NCBI RefSeq assembly: GCF_007670255.1
Contig: NZ_SZVS01000010.1
Span: forward strand, 1-64,000
DNA length: 64,000 bases
Source: Paenarthrobacter nicotinovorans
GTDB taxonomy: Bacteria; Actinomycetota; Actinomycetes; Actinomycetales; Micrococcaceae
Direction: 5' to 3'
In this document: piece after piece, positions 54,942-63,498 of the stretch
How positions within the stretch are numbered: position 1 is the stretch's first letter
Layout of the letters: each line of letters starts with the position of its first letter
Made by a program: the position numbers and the translations under genes
Notes under the pieces: generated by a model
The model's database searches: none
The model's input: only the letters and a program-made list of their open reading frames with translations
What the model was told of the DNA's origin: nothing

Positions 54942-55151
54942 ATGGGACTTTTCGATGATCTGCAGGGCAAAGCAAAGGACCTCATCGAGGGCAACGAAGA
55001 GGCCATTCAGGATGGCATCGAAAAGGCCGGCGACATCTTCGATGAAAAGACCGACGGCAAGTTCGCCGACCAGGTTGATCTCGTTCAGGGTGCTGCGTCG
55101 GACTATGTAGCAAAGGTCAAGGGAGATGCCGGCGAGGCTTCGGACCAGTAG
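54942..55151 (+). CDS. MT0933-type antitoxin-like small protein
   Basis: A 69-residue, acidic, helical protein. MGLFDDLQGKAKDLIEGN and KAGDIFDEKTDGKFADQVD match the pattern of the MT0933 (Rv0909) antitoxin family. An AGGAG site seven bases before the ATG fixes the start; longer open frames upstream are not coding. In mycobacteria a toxin gene of the SRPBCC type is next to it, but here the neighbour is an aquaporin and no toxin is visible. Many members occur alone and their function as antitoxins is unproved. Confidence 0.85.
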   Translation: MGLFDDLQGKAKDLIEGNEEAIQDGIEKAGDIFDEKTDGKFADQVDLVQGAASDYVAKVKGDAGEASDQ

Positions 55152-55199
55152 CCGTTCAGAACATCCCCGTCTCCTTACCCAGCATGTGAAAGGCCCAGC

Positions 55200-55979
55200 A
55201 TGGTCAGCCGTAATACCCGCACCGCTCCGCGTCCCACCGTTCCTGATAGCAGCCCGACCTTGACTTCCAGGCTGGGAGCCGAAGCCGTTGGTACTTTCAT
55301 CCTGGTCTTTGGTGGCGTGGGGACCGCACTGTTCGCAGCGAACTTCCCGGATCCAGCCAACACCTTGGGCGTGGGGCTTCTCGGCGTATCACTGGCGTTC
55401 GGTCTGACCGTCGTTGCAGGCGCTTACGCGTTCGGCCACGTCTCGGGTGGGCACTTCAACCCGGCCGTCACTATCGGACTGGCAGTTGCCGGGCGGTTTC
55501 CCGCCAAGGACATCGCGGCGTACATCGTGGCCCAGGTTGTGGGCGGTGCGGTGGCTTCCAGCGTCCTGGCCGCCATCGCTGCCGGCGGCCCCAACGGCTT
55601 CTTCACTTCCGCCCGGGCCAGTGGCTTCGCCTCCAATGGTTTCGGTGATCACTCCCCCGGAGGCTTTGGCCTCGTCCCGGCCTTGGTGATCGAGTTCGTG
55701 CTGACCGCGGTCTTCGTCCTGGTCATCCTCGGCGTTACGGACCGGCGGGCAACGCCAGGGTTCGCCGCCCTTGCCATTGGTCTCAGCCTCACGCTGATCC
55801 ACCTGGTCAGCATTCCGGTGACAAACACTTCGGTAAACCCGGCGCGTTCCATCGCGACGGCCCTCTACGGCGAGGGCTGGGCGTTCGGCCAACTCTGGGT
55901 GTTCATTGTTGCCCCGATCGCCGGTGCCATTGCAGCAGCAGCGCTCTACCGCGGCGTGTTTGCAGCCACAACGGATTGA
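55200..55979 (+). CDS. MIP family aquaporin
   Basis: A 259-residue channel with six helices and both NPA boxes: [14 protein letters not shown] (loop B) and [15 protein letters not shown] (loop E). The Arg after the second NPA is present. The 27-residue N-terminus is hydrophilic. Overall features are closer to AqpZ-type water channels than to glycerol facilitators, since the loop after the second NPA is ARS rather than ARD. It is read with the small upstream gene and ended by a strong bidirectional terminator. Confidence 0.92.
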   Translation: MVSRNTRTAPRPTVPDSSPTLTSRLGAEAVGTFILVFGGVGTALFAANFPDPANTLGVGLLGVSLAFGLTVVAGAYAFGHVSGGHFNPAVTIGLAVAGRFPAKDIAAYIVAQVVGGAVASSVLAAIAAGGPNGFFTSARASGFASNGFGDHSPGGFGLVPALVIEFVLTAVFVLVILGVTDRRATPGFAALAIGLSLTLIHLVSIPVTNTSVNPARSIATALYGEGWAFGQLWVFIVAPIAGAIAAAALYRGVFAATTD

Positions 55980-56009
55980 TTCCGGACCGTCAGGACGTGA
56001 CGGCTTAAA

Positions 56010-56051
56010 AGTGCAGGGCGCCTGCTCCATGGGGAGCAGGCGCCCTGCACT
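56010..56051. terminator. Bidirectional terminator between aquaporin and folD
   Basis: A perfect 19-bp stem (56010-56028 with 56033-56051) and four-base loop between convergent genes. T-rich sequence is short on both sides. Confidence 0.88.
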
Positions 56052-56062
56052 GTTGTGGAATC

Positions 56063-56956
56063 TCAGGCGATGCCGGCCTGGCGCTCGGCGCTCTCCACGA
56101 CGTTGGCAAGCAGCATCGCGCGGGTCATCGGACCCACGCCACCCGGGTTCGGGGACAACCAGGCGGCGACGTCGGCAGCAGCCGGGTCCACATCTCCGGT
56201 GACCACAGCCTTGCCGTTGCCGTCGTCCACGCGGCTGACACCGACGTCGAGCACGATGGCACCCGGCTTGAGGTCCTCAGCCTTGATCATGTGCGGCACG
56301 CCGGCAGCAGCGATCACGACGTCGGCCTGCTTCAGTTCCGCGGGCAGGTCCACGGTTCCGGTGTGGGCCAGGATCACGGTGGCGTTGACTTCCTTGCGGG
56401 TCAGCAGCAGGCCGATCGGGCGGCCGATGGTGACGCCTCGGCCGACCACCAGGACACGCTTGCCCTTGAGTTCAATGTTGTGGCGGCGAAGCAGCTCCAC
56501 ACAGCCCTTGGGGGTGCAGGGCAGCGGGGACTTCATCTCGCCGTTCACGTTGGCCACCAGGCGGCCAAGGTTCATGGGGTGCAGGCCGTCGGCGTCCTTG
56601 TCCGGGTCCATGGCTTCAAGGATGACGTCCTGGTCGATGTGCTTGGGCAGCGGAAGCTGGACGATGTAGCCCGTGCATTCAGGGTTTTCGTTGAGCTCCT
56701 GGACAACCTTGAGCAGTTCTTCCTGGGTGATGTCCTCAGGCAGCTCGCGACGGATGGACTGGATGCCGACCTCGGCGCAGTCCTTGTGCTTGCCGCCGAC
56801 GTACCAGGTGCTGCCGGGGTCCGAACCCACCAGGATGGTACCCAGGCCCGGGACGATGCCTTTGCCGGCCAGGATGGAAACGCGTTCGGTCAGTTCTGCC
56901 TTGATGGCTGCGGCGGTGGCCTTGCCGTCAAGGATCTGTGCGGTGGACTGTGTCAT
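56063..56956 (-). CDS. folD: Methylenetetrahydrofolate dehydrogenase / methenyltetrahydrofolate cyclohydrolase
   Basis: Bifunctional folate enzyme of 297 residues. [21 protein letters not shown] includes the conserved YVxxKxK-type catalytic lysine, and [19 protein letters not shown] is the NADP site with VGRS replaced by VGRG, seen in some actinobacterial forms. [25 protein letters not shown] closes the fold. It lies 134 bases downstream of glyA with an intervening hairpin, and both are probably under the ZTP riboswitch upstream of glyA. Confidence 0.95.
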   Translation of the reverse strand: MTQSTAQILDGKATAAAIKAELTERVSILAGKGIVPGLGTILVGSDPGSTWYVGGKHKDCAEVGIQSIRRELPEDITQEELLKVVQELNENPECTGYIVQLPLPKHIDQDVILEAMDPDKDADGLHPMNLGRLVANVNGEMKSPLPCTPKGCVELLRRHNIELKGKRVLVVGRGVTIGRPIGLLLTRKEVNATVILAHTGTVDLPAELKQADVVIAAAGVPHMIKAEDLKPGAIVLDVGVSRVDDGNGKAVVTGDVDPAAADVAAWLSPNPGGVGPMTRAMLLANVVESAERQAGIA

Positions 56957-57001
56957 TCCAGCTGCTCTTTCTGGTGGGTGAACTGTGGGAGGCTCATGCC
57001 A

Positions 57002-57039
57002 ACGGGATCCGCCGCCTCAGGTGTGGCGGCGGATCCCGT
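57002..57039 (-). other. Hairpin between glyA and folD
   Basis: A perfect 15-bp stem ACGGGATCCGCCGCC and complement with an eight-base loop, without a T tract. It may be a processing or partial-attenuation site in the glyA-folD message. Confidence 0.6.
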
Positions 57040-57090
57040 CGGCTCCGGTTCAATGCCCGGGTAGTGCTGTTTCGGCCTTGGGAAGGCCGT

Positions 57091-58386
57091 TTACCACTGC
57101 TCGTGCTGCGGGTACAGCGGGAAGTCGGCGGCCAGCTTGTCGACGCGGGCCTGGAGGCTTTCGACGTCGGCGGCGGAGCCGGACTTCAGTGCGGTGGCGA
57201 TGATCTCGGCAACCTCGGTGAACTCCGTGGCACCGAACCCGCGGGTAGCCAGGGCCGGCGTACCGATGCGCAGGCCCGAGGTGACCATCGGCGGGCGGGG
57301 GTCGAACGGAACAGCGTTGCGGTTCACGGTGATTCCCACGGAGTGCAGGAGGTCTTCGGCCTGCTGGCCGTCCAGCTGCGAGTTGCGCAGGTCAACCAGG
57401 ACCAGGTGGACGTCGGTGCCACCGGTGAGGACCGAGACGCCGGCGTCTGCGACGTCGGACTGGTTCAGGCGGTCGGCGATGATCTTGGCACCCTCAAGGA
57501 CGCGCTCCTGGCGCTCCTTGAACTCTTCGCCGCCGGCGATCTTGAAGGCAACAGCCTTGGCCGCGATGACGTGCATGAGCGGGCCGCCCTGCTGGCCCGG
57601 GAAGACGTTGGAGTTGATCTTCTTGCCGTACTGCTCCTTCGCCAGGATGACGCCGGAACGCGGGCCTGCGAGGGTCTTGTGCACGGTGGAGGTGACGACG
57701 TCGGAGTGCGGCACCGGGCTCGGGTGCAGGCCTGCTGCCACCAGACCGGCGAAGTGGGCCATGTCCGTCCAGAGCAGGGCGCCAACCTCGTCCGCGATGG
57801 AGCGGAAGGCAGCGAAGTCGAGGTGGCGGGGGTACGCGGACCAGCCGGCGATGATGACCTGCGGCTTCTCGGCGATGGCCTGCTCGCGGAGCTTGTCCAT
57901 GTCGATGCGGAAGTTGTCTTCTTCCACCTGGTAGGCAGCTACGTTGTAGAGCTTGCCGGAGAAGTTCAGCTTCATGCCGTGGGTCAGGTGCCCACCGTGT
58001 GCCAGGGACAGGCCAAGGATCTTGTCGCCCGGGGTGATCATGGCGGACAGTGCTGCGGCATTTGCCTGGGCACCGGAGTGCGGCTGGACGTTGGCGTACT
58101 CGGCGCCGAACAGTGCCTTGACGCGGTCGATGGCAAGCTGCTCAGCGACGTCGACGTATTCACAGCCGCCGTAGTAGCGCTTGCCCGGGTAACCCTCGGC
58201 GTACTTGTTGGTCAGGACAGAGCCCTGGGCTTCCATCACGGCACGGGGGGCGAAGTTTTCAGAGGCAATCATTTCCAGGGTGCCGCGCTGGCGGCCAAGC
58301 TCCTGATCAAGGACTGCTGCGATCTCGGGGTCGAGTTCGGCGAGCGACTGGTTGCTGACAGACGCTGAAGTAGTGGTGTTAGTCAC
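57091..58386 (-). CDS. glyA: Serine hydroxymethyltransferase
   Basis: PLP enzyme converting serine and tetrahydrofolate to glycine and methylene-tetrahydrofolate, the main one-carbon source. The active-site lysine is in [17 protein letters not shown], and [20 protein letters not shown] and [13 protein letters not shown] are family signatures. GTG start at 58386 follows AGGAG by six bases (431 residues). A ZTP riboswitch precedes it, so expression should rise when 10-formyl-THF is low and ZMP accumulates. Confidence 0.97.
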   Translation of the reverse strand: MTNTTTSASVSNQSLAELDPEIAAVLDQELGRQRGTLEMIASENFAPRAVMEAQGSVLTNKYAEGYPGKRYYGGCEYVDVAEQLAIDRVKALFGAEYANVQPHSGAQANAAALSAMITPGDKILGLSLAHGGHLTHGMKLNFSGKLYNVAAYQVEEDNFRIDMDKLREQAIAEKPQVIIAGWSAYPRHLDFAAFRSIADEVGALLWTDMAHFAGLVAAGLHPSPVPHSDVVTSTVHKTLAGPRSGVILAKEQYGKKINSNVFPGQQGGPLMHVIAAKAVAFKIAGGEEFKERQERVLEGAKIIADRLNQSDVADAGVSVLTGGTDVHLVLVDLRNSQLDGQQAEDLLHSVGITVNRNAVPFDPRPPMVTSGLRIGTPALATRGFGATEFTEVAEIIATALKSGSAADVESLQARVDKLAADFPLYPQHEQW

Positions 58387-58497
58387 GGAGATCTCCTGGC
58401 TAGGCAACGGGTGGTGCTACAGGTCAGGCTACCGGCAGCAGCATTCCCGCGTCCCGTTGATGACGGGAGGCATCGGTCACGTGCGTGCGACGGTAAG

Positions 58498-58592
58498 ACA
58501 TGACCCTCGGCCCAGGCGTACGATCCGTGGTCTTCGTGATTGCCGCTCCCTGGTGGTAGTCCACCCAACGCCAGTTGCGACCCGTTAACAGT
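58498..58592 (-). ncRNA. ZTP (pfl) riboswitch controlling glyA-folD
   Basis: On the minus strand the conserved elements appear in order: CAACTGGCG, then the stem-loop GGTGGACTACCACCAGGGAG with AGGGAGCGG, a variable linker, and the 3' core CGCCTGGGC. This matches the pfl motif consensus (ACUGGCG ... GGGGAGCGG ... CGCCUGGGC). A small hairpin (TCCCGT/ACGGGA, 58452-58468) lies between it and glyA and may form part of the expression platform. The ligand ZMP/ZTP signals shortage of 10-formyl-tetrahydrofolate, and folate genes such as glyA and folD are its usual targets. Confidence 0.85.
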
Positions 58593-58610
58593 ACAACAAG
58601 GCAGCACCGG

Positions 58611-58616
58611 TAGGCT
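58611..58616 (+). promoter_or_regulatory. Putative -10 box for leaderless purU transcript
   Basis: TAGGCT seven bases before the GTG at 58624, without a ribosome-binding site. Confidence 0.45.
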
Positions 58617-58623
58617 TGTTCGT

Positions 58624-59475
58624 GTGACTGACTCCACCGCTTTTGTTGTGACCCTTTCCTGCCCTGACCGTCCCGGCATCGTCCACGCTGTTGCCGGCGC
58701 CCTCCTTGGTGCGGGGTGCAACATCGCCGATTCGCAACAATACGGAAGCCCCACTACAGGCAACTTCTTCATGCGCGTGGAGGCAACGACGTCGAGCACC
58801 CAGGCGGAACTGACGGCGGCCCTGCAGCCTGTCGCCGAAACCTTCGGCATGACGTGGCAGATCAACCCCGTCGGCGAAAAGGTGCGCACCATCATTCTGT
58901 GTTCCAAGGATGCCCACTGCCTGAATGACCTGTTGTTCCAGCAGCGGGCCGGAACCCTGCCGATCGAGGTTCCGGCCATTGTGTCCAACCACCGCGACCT
59001 TGAGCCCTTGGCCGAGTTCTACGGCATCCCGTTCCACCACATCCCCGTCACTGCCGACACCAAGCCGCAGGCCGAGGCCGAGCTCCTGAAACTCATTGAC
59101 GAGCACGACGTTGAGCTCACCGTCCTGGCCCGCTACATGCAGGTCCTCTCCAACGAACTCTGCACGGAGCTGAACGGCAAGGCCATCAACATCCACCACT
59201 CGTTCCTCCCCTCCTTCAAGGGGGCCAAGCCGTACCACCAGGCGCACGCCCGCGGCGTAAAGATCATTGGCGCCACGGCACACTATGTGACCGCGGATCT
59301 GGACGAGGGTCCGATCATCGAGCAGGAAGTCATCCGGGTGGACCACGCCCGCACGGCAGCGCAGTTCGTCCAAATGGGCCGCGATGTCGAGGGCCGCACC
59401 CTGGCACAGGCTGTCCAGTGGCACGCCGAACACCGGGTGCTCCTGGATGGCACCCGCACCGTGGTGTTCAACTAA
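58624..59475 (+). CDS. purU: Formyltetrahydrofolate deformylase
   Basis: Hydrolyses 10-formyl-tetrahydrofolate to formate and tetrahydrofolate. An N-terminal ACT domain (LSCPDRPGIVHAVAGALLGAG, split at the turn) is followed by a formyltransferase-fold hydrolase domain with ARYMQVLSNELC, NIHHSFLPSFKGAKPYHQA (catalytic His) and VTADLDEGPIIEQE (Asp). 283 residues from the GTG at 58624. It diverges from glyA-folD, so the locus balances one-carbon supply and drain. Confidence 0.95.
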   Translation: MTDSTAFVVTLSCPDRPGIVHAVAGALLGAGCNIADSQQYGSPTTGNFFMRVEATTSSTQAELTAALQPVAETFGMTWQINPVGEKVRTIILCSKDAHCLNDLLFQQRAGTLPIEVPAIVSNHRDLEPLAEFYGIPFHHIPVTADTKPQAEAELLKLIDEHDVELTVLARYMQVLSNELCTELNGKAINIHHSFLPSFKGAKPYHQAHARGVKIIGATAHYVTADLDEGPIIEQEVIRVDHARTAAQFVQMGRDVEGRTLAQAVQWHAEHRVLLDGTRTVVFN

Positions 59476-59487
59476 CTAACCCCTGCA

Positions 59488-59553
59488 CCCAACCAGGGGA
59501 CAGCAAACGCTCCACTGACCCCTCATAGCGACGTTTGCTGTCCCCTGGTTGGG
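59488..59553. repeat. Palindromic repeat, CCCAAC family (copy 4)
   Basis: Arms 59488-59509 and 59532-59553 are perfect 22-bp complements. The loop keeps CTCCACTGA on the left side, but the right side has diverged (TCATAGCGA). It starts 12 bases after the purU stop and ends three bases before the -10 box of the carbonic anhydrase gene. Confidence 0.85.
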
Positions 59554-59555
59554 AA

Positions 59556-59561
59556 TATGCT
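59556..59561 (+). promoter_or_regulatory. Putative -10 box for leaderless carbonic anhydrase transcript
   Basis: TATGCT seven bases before the ATG at 59569; the palindromic repeat ends at 59553, so the -35 region would lie inside the repeat. Confidence 0.45.
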
Positions 59562-59568
59562 GGGGCAC

Positions 59569-60090
59569 ATGGCTCCCTCTTACACGTTCGCCGGGGACAC
59601 CCCGGCCATCCATGAAACCGCCTTCGTGGCGCCTACGGCATCGATCATCGGAAAAGCCACGCTGGCCCAGGACTCCAGCGCCTTTTACGGCGTCTCCGTC
59701 CGGGCCGACACCGCGGCCATCAAGGTTGGCGCGGGATCCAATCTCCAGGACAACGTTGTCCTGCACGCAGATCCCGGCTTCCCCTGCACCCTTGGTGATC
59801 GCGTCTCTGTGGGGCACAGCGCAGTAGTCCATGGTTGCACTGTGGAGGACGACTGCCTGATCGGCATGAGTGCCACCATTCTCAACGGGGCAGTGATCGG
59901 GACGGGTTCGCTCATCGCGGCCGGCGCCGTGGTCCTGGAGGGCACGGTCATCCCGCCGCGATCACTTGTAGCCGGTGTACCGGCGAAGGTCCGGCGTGAG
60001 CTCACGGACCAGGAATTCGAGGGCGTGAAGCACAACGCCGCCCACTACAAGGAACTGGCCGCCGCGCACCGGGACATGCACGCCTCTTAA
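59569..60090 (+). CDS. Gamma-class carbonic anhydrase family protein
   Basis: A 173-residue left-handed beta-helix (hexapeptide repeat) protein. Metal histidines appear in NVVLHADPG, RVSVGHSAVVHGC (two His). PAKVRRELTDQEFEG and a C-terminal helix complete the YrdA/PaaY-like group. Enzymatic activity in this group is variable. The ATG at 59569 fits the upstream -10 box; an ATG at 59557 lies within that box. Confidence 0.9.
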   Translation: MAPSYTFAGDTPAIHETAFVAPTASIIGKATLAQDSSAFYGVSVRADTAAIKVGAGSNLQDNVVLHADPGFPCTLGDRVSVGHSAVVHGCTVEDDCLIGMSATILNGAVIGTGSLIAAGAVVLEGTVIPPRSLVAGVPAKVRRELTDQEFEGVKHNAAHYKELAAAHRDMHAS

Positions 60091-60097
60091 CGCCGAA

Positions 60098-60154
60098 TGC
60101 GAGGCCCGCTCCTCGCACTATCCAAGGGATTTAGTGCGCAAAGCGGGCCTCGCA
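60098..60154. repeat. Nested palindrome between convergent genes
   Basis: Outer arms TGCGAGGCCCGCT (60098-60110) and complement (60142-60154) are perfect; an inner CGCACTA/TAGTGCG pair lies at 60114-60120 and 60132-60138. It differs from the CCCAAC family. It may serve as a terminator for both neighbours or be a repetitive element. Confidence 0.75.
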
Positions 60155-60167
60155 AGGCTGGAGGGTA

Positions 60168-61877
60168 TTAGTCCAAGCTGATCGGGCCGAGCTCGTCCAG
60201 CAGGTCACCCGGACCGGGGTTCCCGGCAGCGGAGGATCCACCCAGGTGGTTCACGACGCCCCAGACGGCGTTCAGGCCCGTGGTCACGGCGCCTTCTGCC
60301 CATCCTGCCGTGAAGGACACGTCGTCGCCGGCCAGGAAGATGCCGCGCTGGTCCTGGGGCAGCTTGTCCTGCTTGAAGTGCGTGAACAGGCGCTGCTGGT
60401 AACGGTAGTGCCCGGGCAGGTTCGCCTTGAAAGCACCCATGAAGTTCGGATCGGCTTCCCAGGACACCGTAATGGGCTGGCCCACAATGTGGCTGGCAAT
60501 ATCCACGCCCGGGTAAATCTGCTCCAGCGAGTGCAGCATCAGCTTCACACGCTCCTCCGCGGTGAGCGCGAGCCACTTCAGGGCATCGTCGTTCCAGGTG
60601 TAGGACAGGAGGATGACAGCGGGCTTGTCCGGGCCGTCGTCGAGCAGGTACGTTGCCCGGTTGAGGCGGTCGGTGAGGGTCATGGACAACACTTCGCGGC
60701 CGGTCTCCGGGTCGATGTCCTTCCAGAACGGGCGGTCAACCATCACGAAGGTCTTGGACGACTGCATGTAGTGCGAGCGTTCAATGGCGGTCCACATCTC
60801 AGCCGGGAAGAGCGCTTCTTCAGTGTGGATGCGGGTGGACAGCAGCCAAGACTGGCAGGTGGTCACCACGGCCTGGTAGCTGGCTTCGCGCCCCCAGTTC
60901 TCCCGTACCACGAGGTCGCCGTTGTCAGCACGGCGTATGTTGTCCACTGCCCCGCGCGGCGAACCTGAGTGCAACGACGCCAGTGAGGTGCCTTCCGGCC
61001 AGTGCTTAATGCCCGACGGCGCGTGGTTCCACAGTGCCTCAGGGAGCCTTTGCGCTCCACCGACGATGGAGCGATGCTGGTCGTCGGCGTCGGTGTACAC
61101 GACGCGCAGGATCTCGAGGATGGAGTTGGGGAAGTCCGTGTCCCAGCCACCCGTGCCGAAACCTACCTGACCGAAAGCCTCGCGGTGGGCGAACCCGGCT
61201 TCCTTGAAGGACTTGCTGGCGGCGATGAAGCCATAGAAGGTCTGCTCGTCCAGCTCGGGAAGGAGCGCGTTCCACAGTTCCTTGATGCGCTTGGTGTCGC
61301 GGGCTTTGATGGCTTCCTGCATCTGCGCGAAGGCGGCACCGTCGTTGATTGCGGCTTTCCAGGCGTCGGCGACCTCGCGGAAGAACTCTGGCAGTTCATC
61401 CGCGGTGGTGGCGTAGTGCTTCTTGCCCGCCAGTTCGATTACGGTGCTGGACGTTGCCGGCGCCATGGGGTTGGGGAAATCGTTGGTGTCCAGGCCCAGC
61501 AGGTCCACGTAGTGGTAGAAAGCCTTTCCGGACACCGGGAAGCGCATGCCGCCGAGATCGGCCACGACGCCGGGAGCAGAAGGGAAACTGGCGGTGCGGA
61601 GGCGGCCGCCGATCTGGTCGGCCTCGTAGATCACCGGCTTGAGGCCGAGCTTCATGAGTTCGTAGGCAGTCACGAGTCCGGAGAGCCCGGCACCGATGAC
61701 GGCCACCTCGGTTCCGTACTTTTCTTCCGGTACTGCCCCGAGTCCGGCCGGGTTGGCCAGGTAGTGGTCGTAGCTGAAGGGGAAGTCCGGGTTCAGCATG
61801 GTGATCGGAGCCCCGGCGCCGCGGTCACCTGCCTCGGCGGCGGCGTCTGCGAGTGGGAGTTCGGTAGCGATGGTCAT
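60168..61877 (-). CDS. Flavin-containing amine oxidase (tryptophan 2-monooxygenase-like)
   Basis: A 569-residue FAD enzyme. VAVIGAGLSGLVTAYELMKLG and YEADQIGGRLRTASF are the FAD-binding motifs, MRFPVSGKAFYHYVDLLGL follows, and GIFLAGDDVSFTAGWAEGAVTTGLNA is the C-terminal flavin contact. Length and layout resemble bacterial tryptophan or phenylalanine 2-monooxygenases that turn amino acids into amides, more than monoamine oxidases of about 450 residues. Its ATG overlaps the stop of the amino-acid permease gene, so the permease probably imports its substrate. The substrate itself is not deducible. Confidence 0.9.
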   Translation of the reverse strand: MTIATELPLADAAAEAGDRGAGAPITMLNPDFPFSYDHYLANPAGLGAVPEEKYGTEVAVIGAGLSGLVTAYELMKLGLKPVIYEADQIGGRLRTASFPSAPGVVADLGGMRFPVSGKAFYHYVDLLGLDTNDFPNPMAPATSSTVIELAGKKHYATTADELPEFFREVADAWKAAINDGAAFAQMQEAIKARDTKRIKELWNALLPELDEQTFYGFIAASKSFKEAGFAHREAFGQVGFGTGGWDTDFPNSILEILRVVYTDADDQHRSIVGGAQRLPEALWNHAPSGIKHWPEGTSLASLHSGSPRGAVDNIRRADNGDLVVRENWGREASYQAVVTTCQSWLLSTRIHTEEALFPAEMWTAIERSHYMQSSKTFVMVDRPFWKDIDPETGREVLSMTLTDRLNRATYLLDDGPDKPAVILLSYTWNDDALKWLALTAEERVKLMLHSLEQIYPGVDIASHIVGQPITVSWEADPNFMGAFKANLPGHYRYQQRLFTHFKQDKLPQDQRGIFLAGDDVSFTAGWAEGAVTTGLNAVWGVVNHLGGSSAAGNPGPGDLLDELGPISLD

Positions 61878-63394
61878 GGCTTTGCTGCTTTCACAGGTTC
61901 CGGGCCCATGGCCCTGGTTGTCAGTTCACGGTAGTCCTGCTCGCTGAGCGCGGCTACCTTGGAGTTCCGGCGTCCATAGCCGAAGTAGATGGCGATGCCC
62001 ACCACCATCCAGACACCGAAGGTGATCCAGGTGTCGGCACCAAGGTTGAGCATCAGGTAGGCACACATGAGGGCGCCCAGGATCGGCGTGATCGGATACA
62101 GCGGGACGCGGAAGCTGCGCTCAAGGTCCGGGCGGTTCCGCCGAAGATAGATCACCGCGATGTTTACCAACGCGAAGGCAAAGAGGGTGCCGATGCTCGT
62201 GGCGTCCGCGAGCGCACCCAGCGGGACCAAGCCGGCGGTGAGGGCGACGGCGGTACCAATGATGAGCGTTCCGGCCACCGGGGTGCCGGTTCGGTGGGAG
62301 ACGCGGCCGAAGATTTTGGGCACCATGCCATCGCGGGACATGGACATCACGATGCGGGTTTGCCCGTAGAGAACCGTCAAGACAATGCTGGCGATCGCCA
62401 GCACTGCGCCGACGGAAAAGACCAGGGCGATCCAGGGCTGGCCCGTGATCTCATGCAGGATCTGCACCAGGGCCGCTTCGGTACCGTCGAACCATCCCCA
62501 AGGACGGGCACCGATTGCCGCCACTGAGACCAGGACGTAGATGCTGGTGACGATCACCATGGAGAGCATGATGGCCCGGGGCAGGTCGCGCTTGGGGTTC
62601 TTGGCCTCTTCACCGGCGGTGGAGGCGGCGTCGAATCCGATGTAGGAGAAGAACACGCTTGAGGCGGCGGCCGAAACACCGGCGGCCCCCATGGGCAGGA
62701 GAGGCTCGAAGTTGCCTGCGTTGAACGCCGTGAAGGCCACTGCGCAGAAGAAGACCAGGATGCCAACCTTGATGATGACGATCGCGGTATTGATCCATGC
62801 GCTCTCACGGGCTCCCCGGACCAGGAGGATCATGGCGAAGACCACGATCACCACAGCAGGTACGTTGACCAGGCCCCCGTCACCCGGCGGCTGTGACAAC
62901 GCGTCGGGAAGGAATTGCCCGAACGCAGCCAGGGTCTCGTTGACGTATTGTCCGGCCCCGACAGCAACGGCTGCTACGGAGACCGCGTATTCGAGGACGA
63001 GGCACCATCCACAGATCCACGCCATTCCTTCGCCCATGGTGGCGTAGGAGTAGGAGTAACTGGAGCCGGCTACGGGGACAAGCCCGGCCATTTCGGCGTA
63101 GGAGACAGCGGACAGGAGCGCCGCCAGCCCGGCAATGACAAAGGAGATCCAGATCGCCGGACCCGCCAGTGGAACGGATTCGCCGAGGATGACGAGGATG
63201 CCGGTGCCCAGGGTGGCGCCGACGCTGATCATGGTCAGTTGCAGCACGCCGAAGCTGCGGACCAGCGGCGTGCCGCCTTCGCCGCTGCCGGACTCGCTGA
63301 CCATTTGCCCAATGGGCTTACGACGCAACAGCTGGGCTCCCAGGCCCAGCTTGGCAGCACTCACCGCCGCGGTGTTTTCGGTGTTCACAGGCAC
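61874..63394 (-). CDS. APC superfamily amino acid permease
   Basis: A 506-residue transporter with about 12 helices and a C-terminal hydrophilic tail. ISVGATLGTGILVILGES is the helix I unwound segment, SYAEMAGLVPVAGSSYSYSY lies in helices II-III, and FSYIGFDAASTAGEEAKNPK is the cationic amino acid transporter-type motif. The GTG at 63394 is chosen because CAAGG lies six bases upstream; GTG at 63400 is an alternative. It is translationally coupled to the amine oxidase. Confidence 0.92.
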   Translation of the reverse strand: MPVNTENTAAVSAAKLGLGAQLLRRKPIGQMVSESGSGEGGTPLVRSFGVLQLTMISVGATLGTGILVILGESVPLAGPAIWISFVIAGLAALLSAVSYAEMAGLVPVAGSSYSYSYATMGEGMAWICGWCLVLEYAVSVAAVAVGAGQYVNETLAAFGQFLPDALSQPPGDGGLVNVPAVVIVVFAMILLVRGARESAWINTAIVIIKVGILVFFCAVAFTAFNAGNFEPLLPMGAAGVSAAASSVFFSYIGFDAASTAGEEAKNPKRDLPRAIMLSMVIVTSIYVLVSVAAIGARPWGWFDGTEAALVQILHEITGQPWIALVFSVGAVLAIASIVLTVLYGQTRIVMSMSRDGMVPKIFGRVSHRTGTPVAGTLIIGTAVALTAGLVPLGALADATSIGTLFAFALVNIAVIYLRRNRPDLERSFRVPLYPITPILGALMCAYLMLNLGADTWITFGVWMVVGIAIYFGYGRRNSKVAALSEQDYRELTTRAMGPEPVKAAKP

Positions 63395-63451
63395 AGTCAC
63401 CCTTGACGTCCCTTCCAAGTAGTTTCGATTTCCCCTCCACAAGACTGGCAT

Positions 63452-63467
63452 GTGAGCCACCTCTCAC
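63452..63467. promoter_or_regulatory. Palindrome in the divergent permease/alr promoter region
   Basis: GTGAG-CCACCT-CTCAC, a perfect five-base inverted repeat with six-base spacer, about 60 bases from the permease start and 30 from the alr start. It may be an operator for the permease-oxidase pair. Confidence 0.4.
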
Positions 63468-63484
63468 CACGGTGCAAAATGACC

Positions 63485-63490
63485 TATAGT
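63485..63490 (+). promoter_or_regulatory. Likely -10 box for leaderless alr transcript
   Basis: TATAGT, near consensus, eight bases before the ATG at 63499. No ribosome-binding site lies between. Confidence 0.55.
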
Positions 63491-63498
63491 GTTCAACC

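Noticed and set aside
56957..57090. A separate riboswitch in front of folD
   Set aside because: The region holds only a simple 15-bp hairpin; none of the conserved folate or ZTP aptamer sequences are present there.
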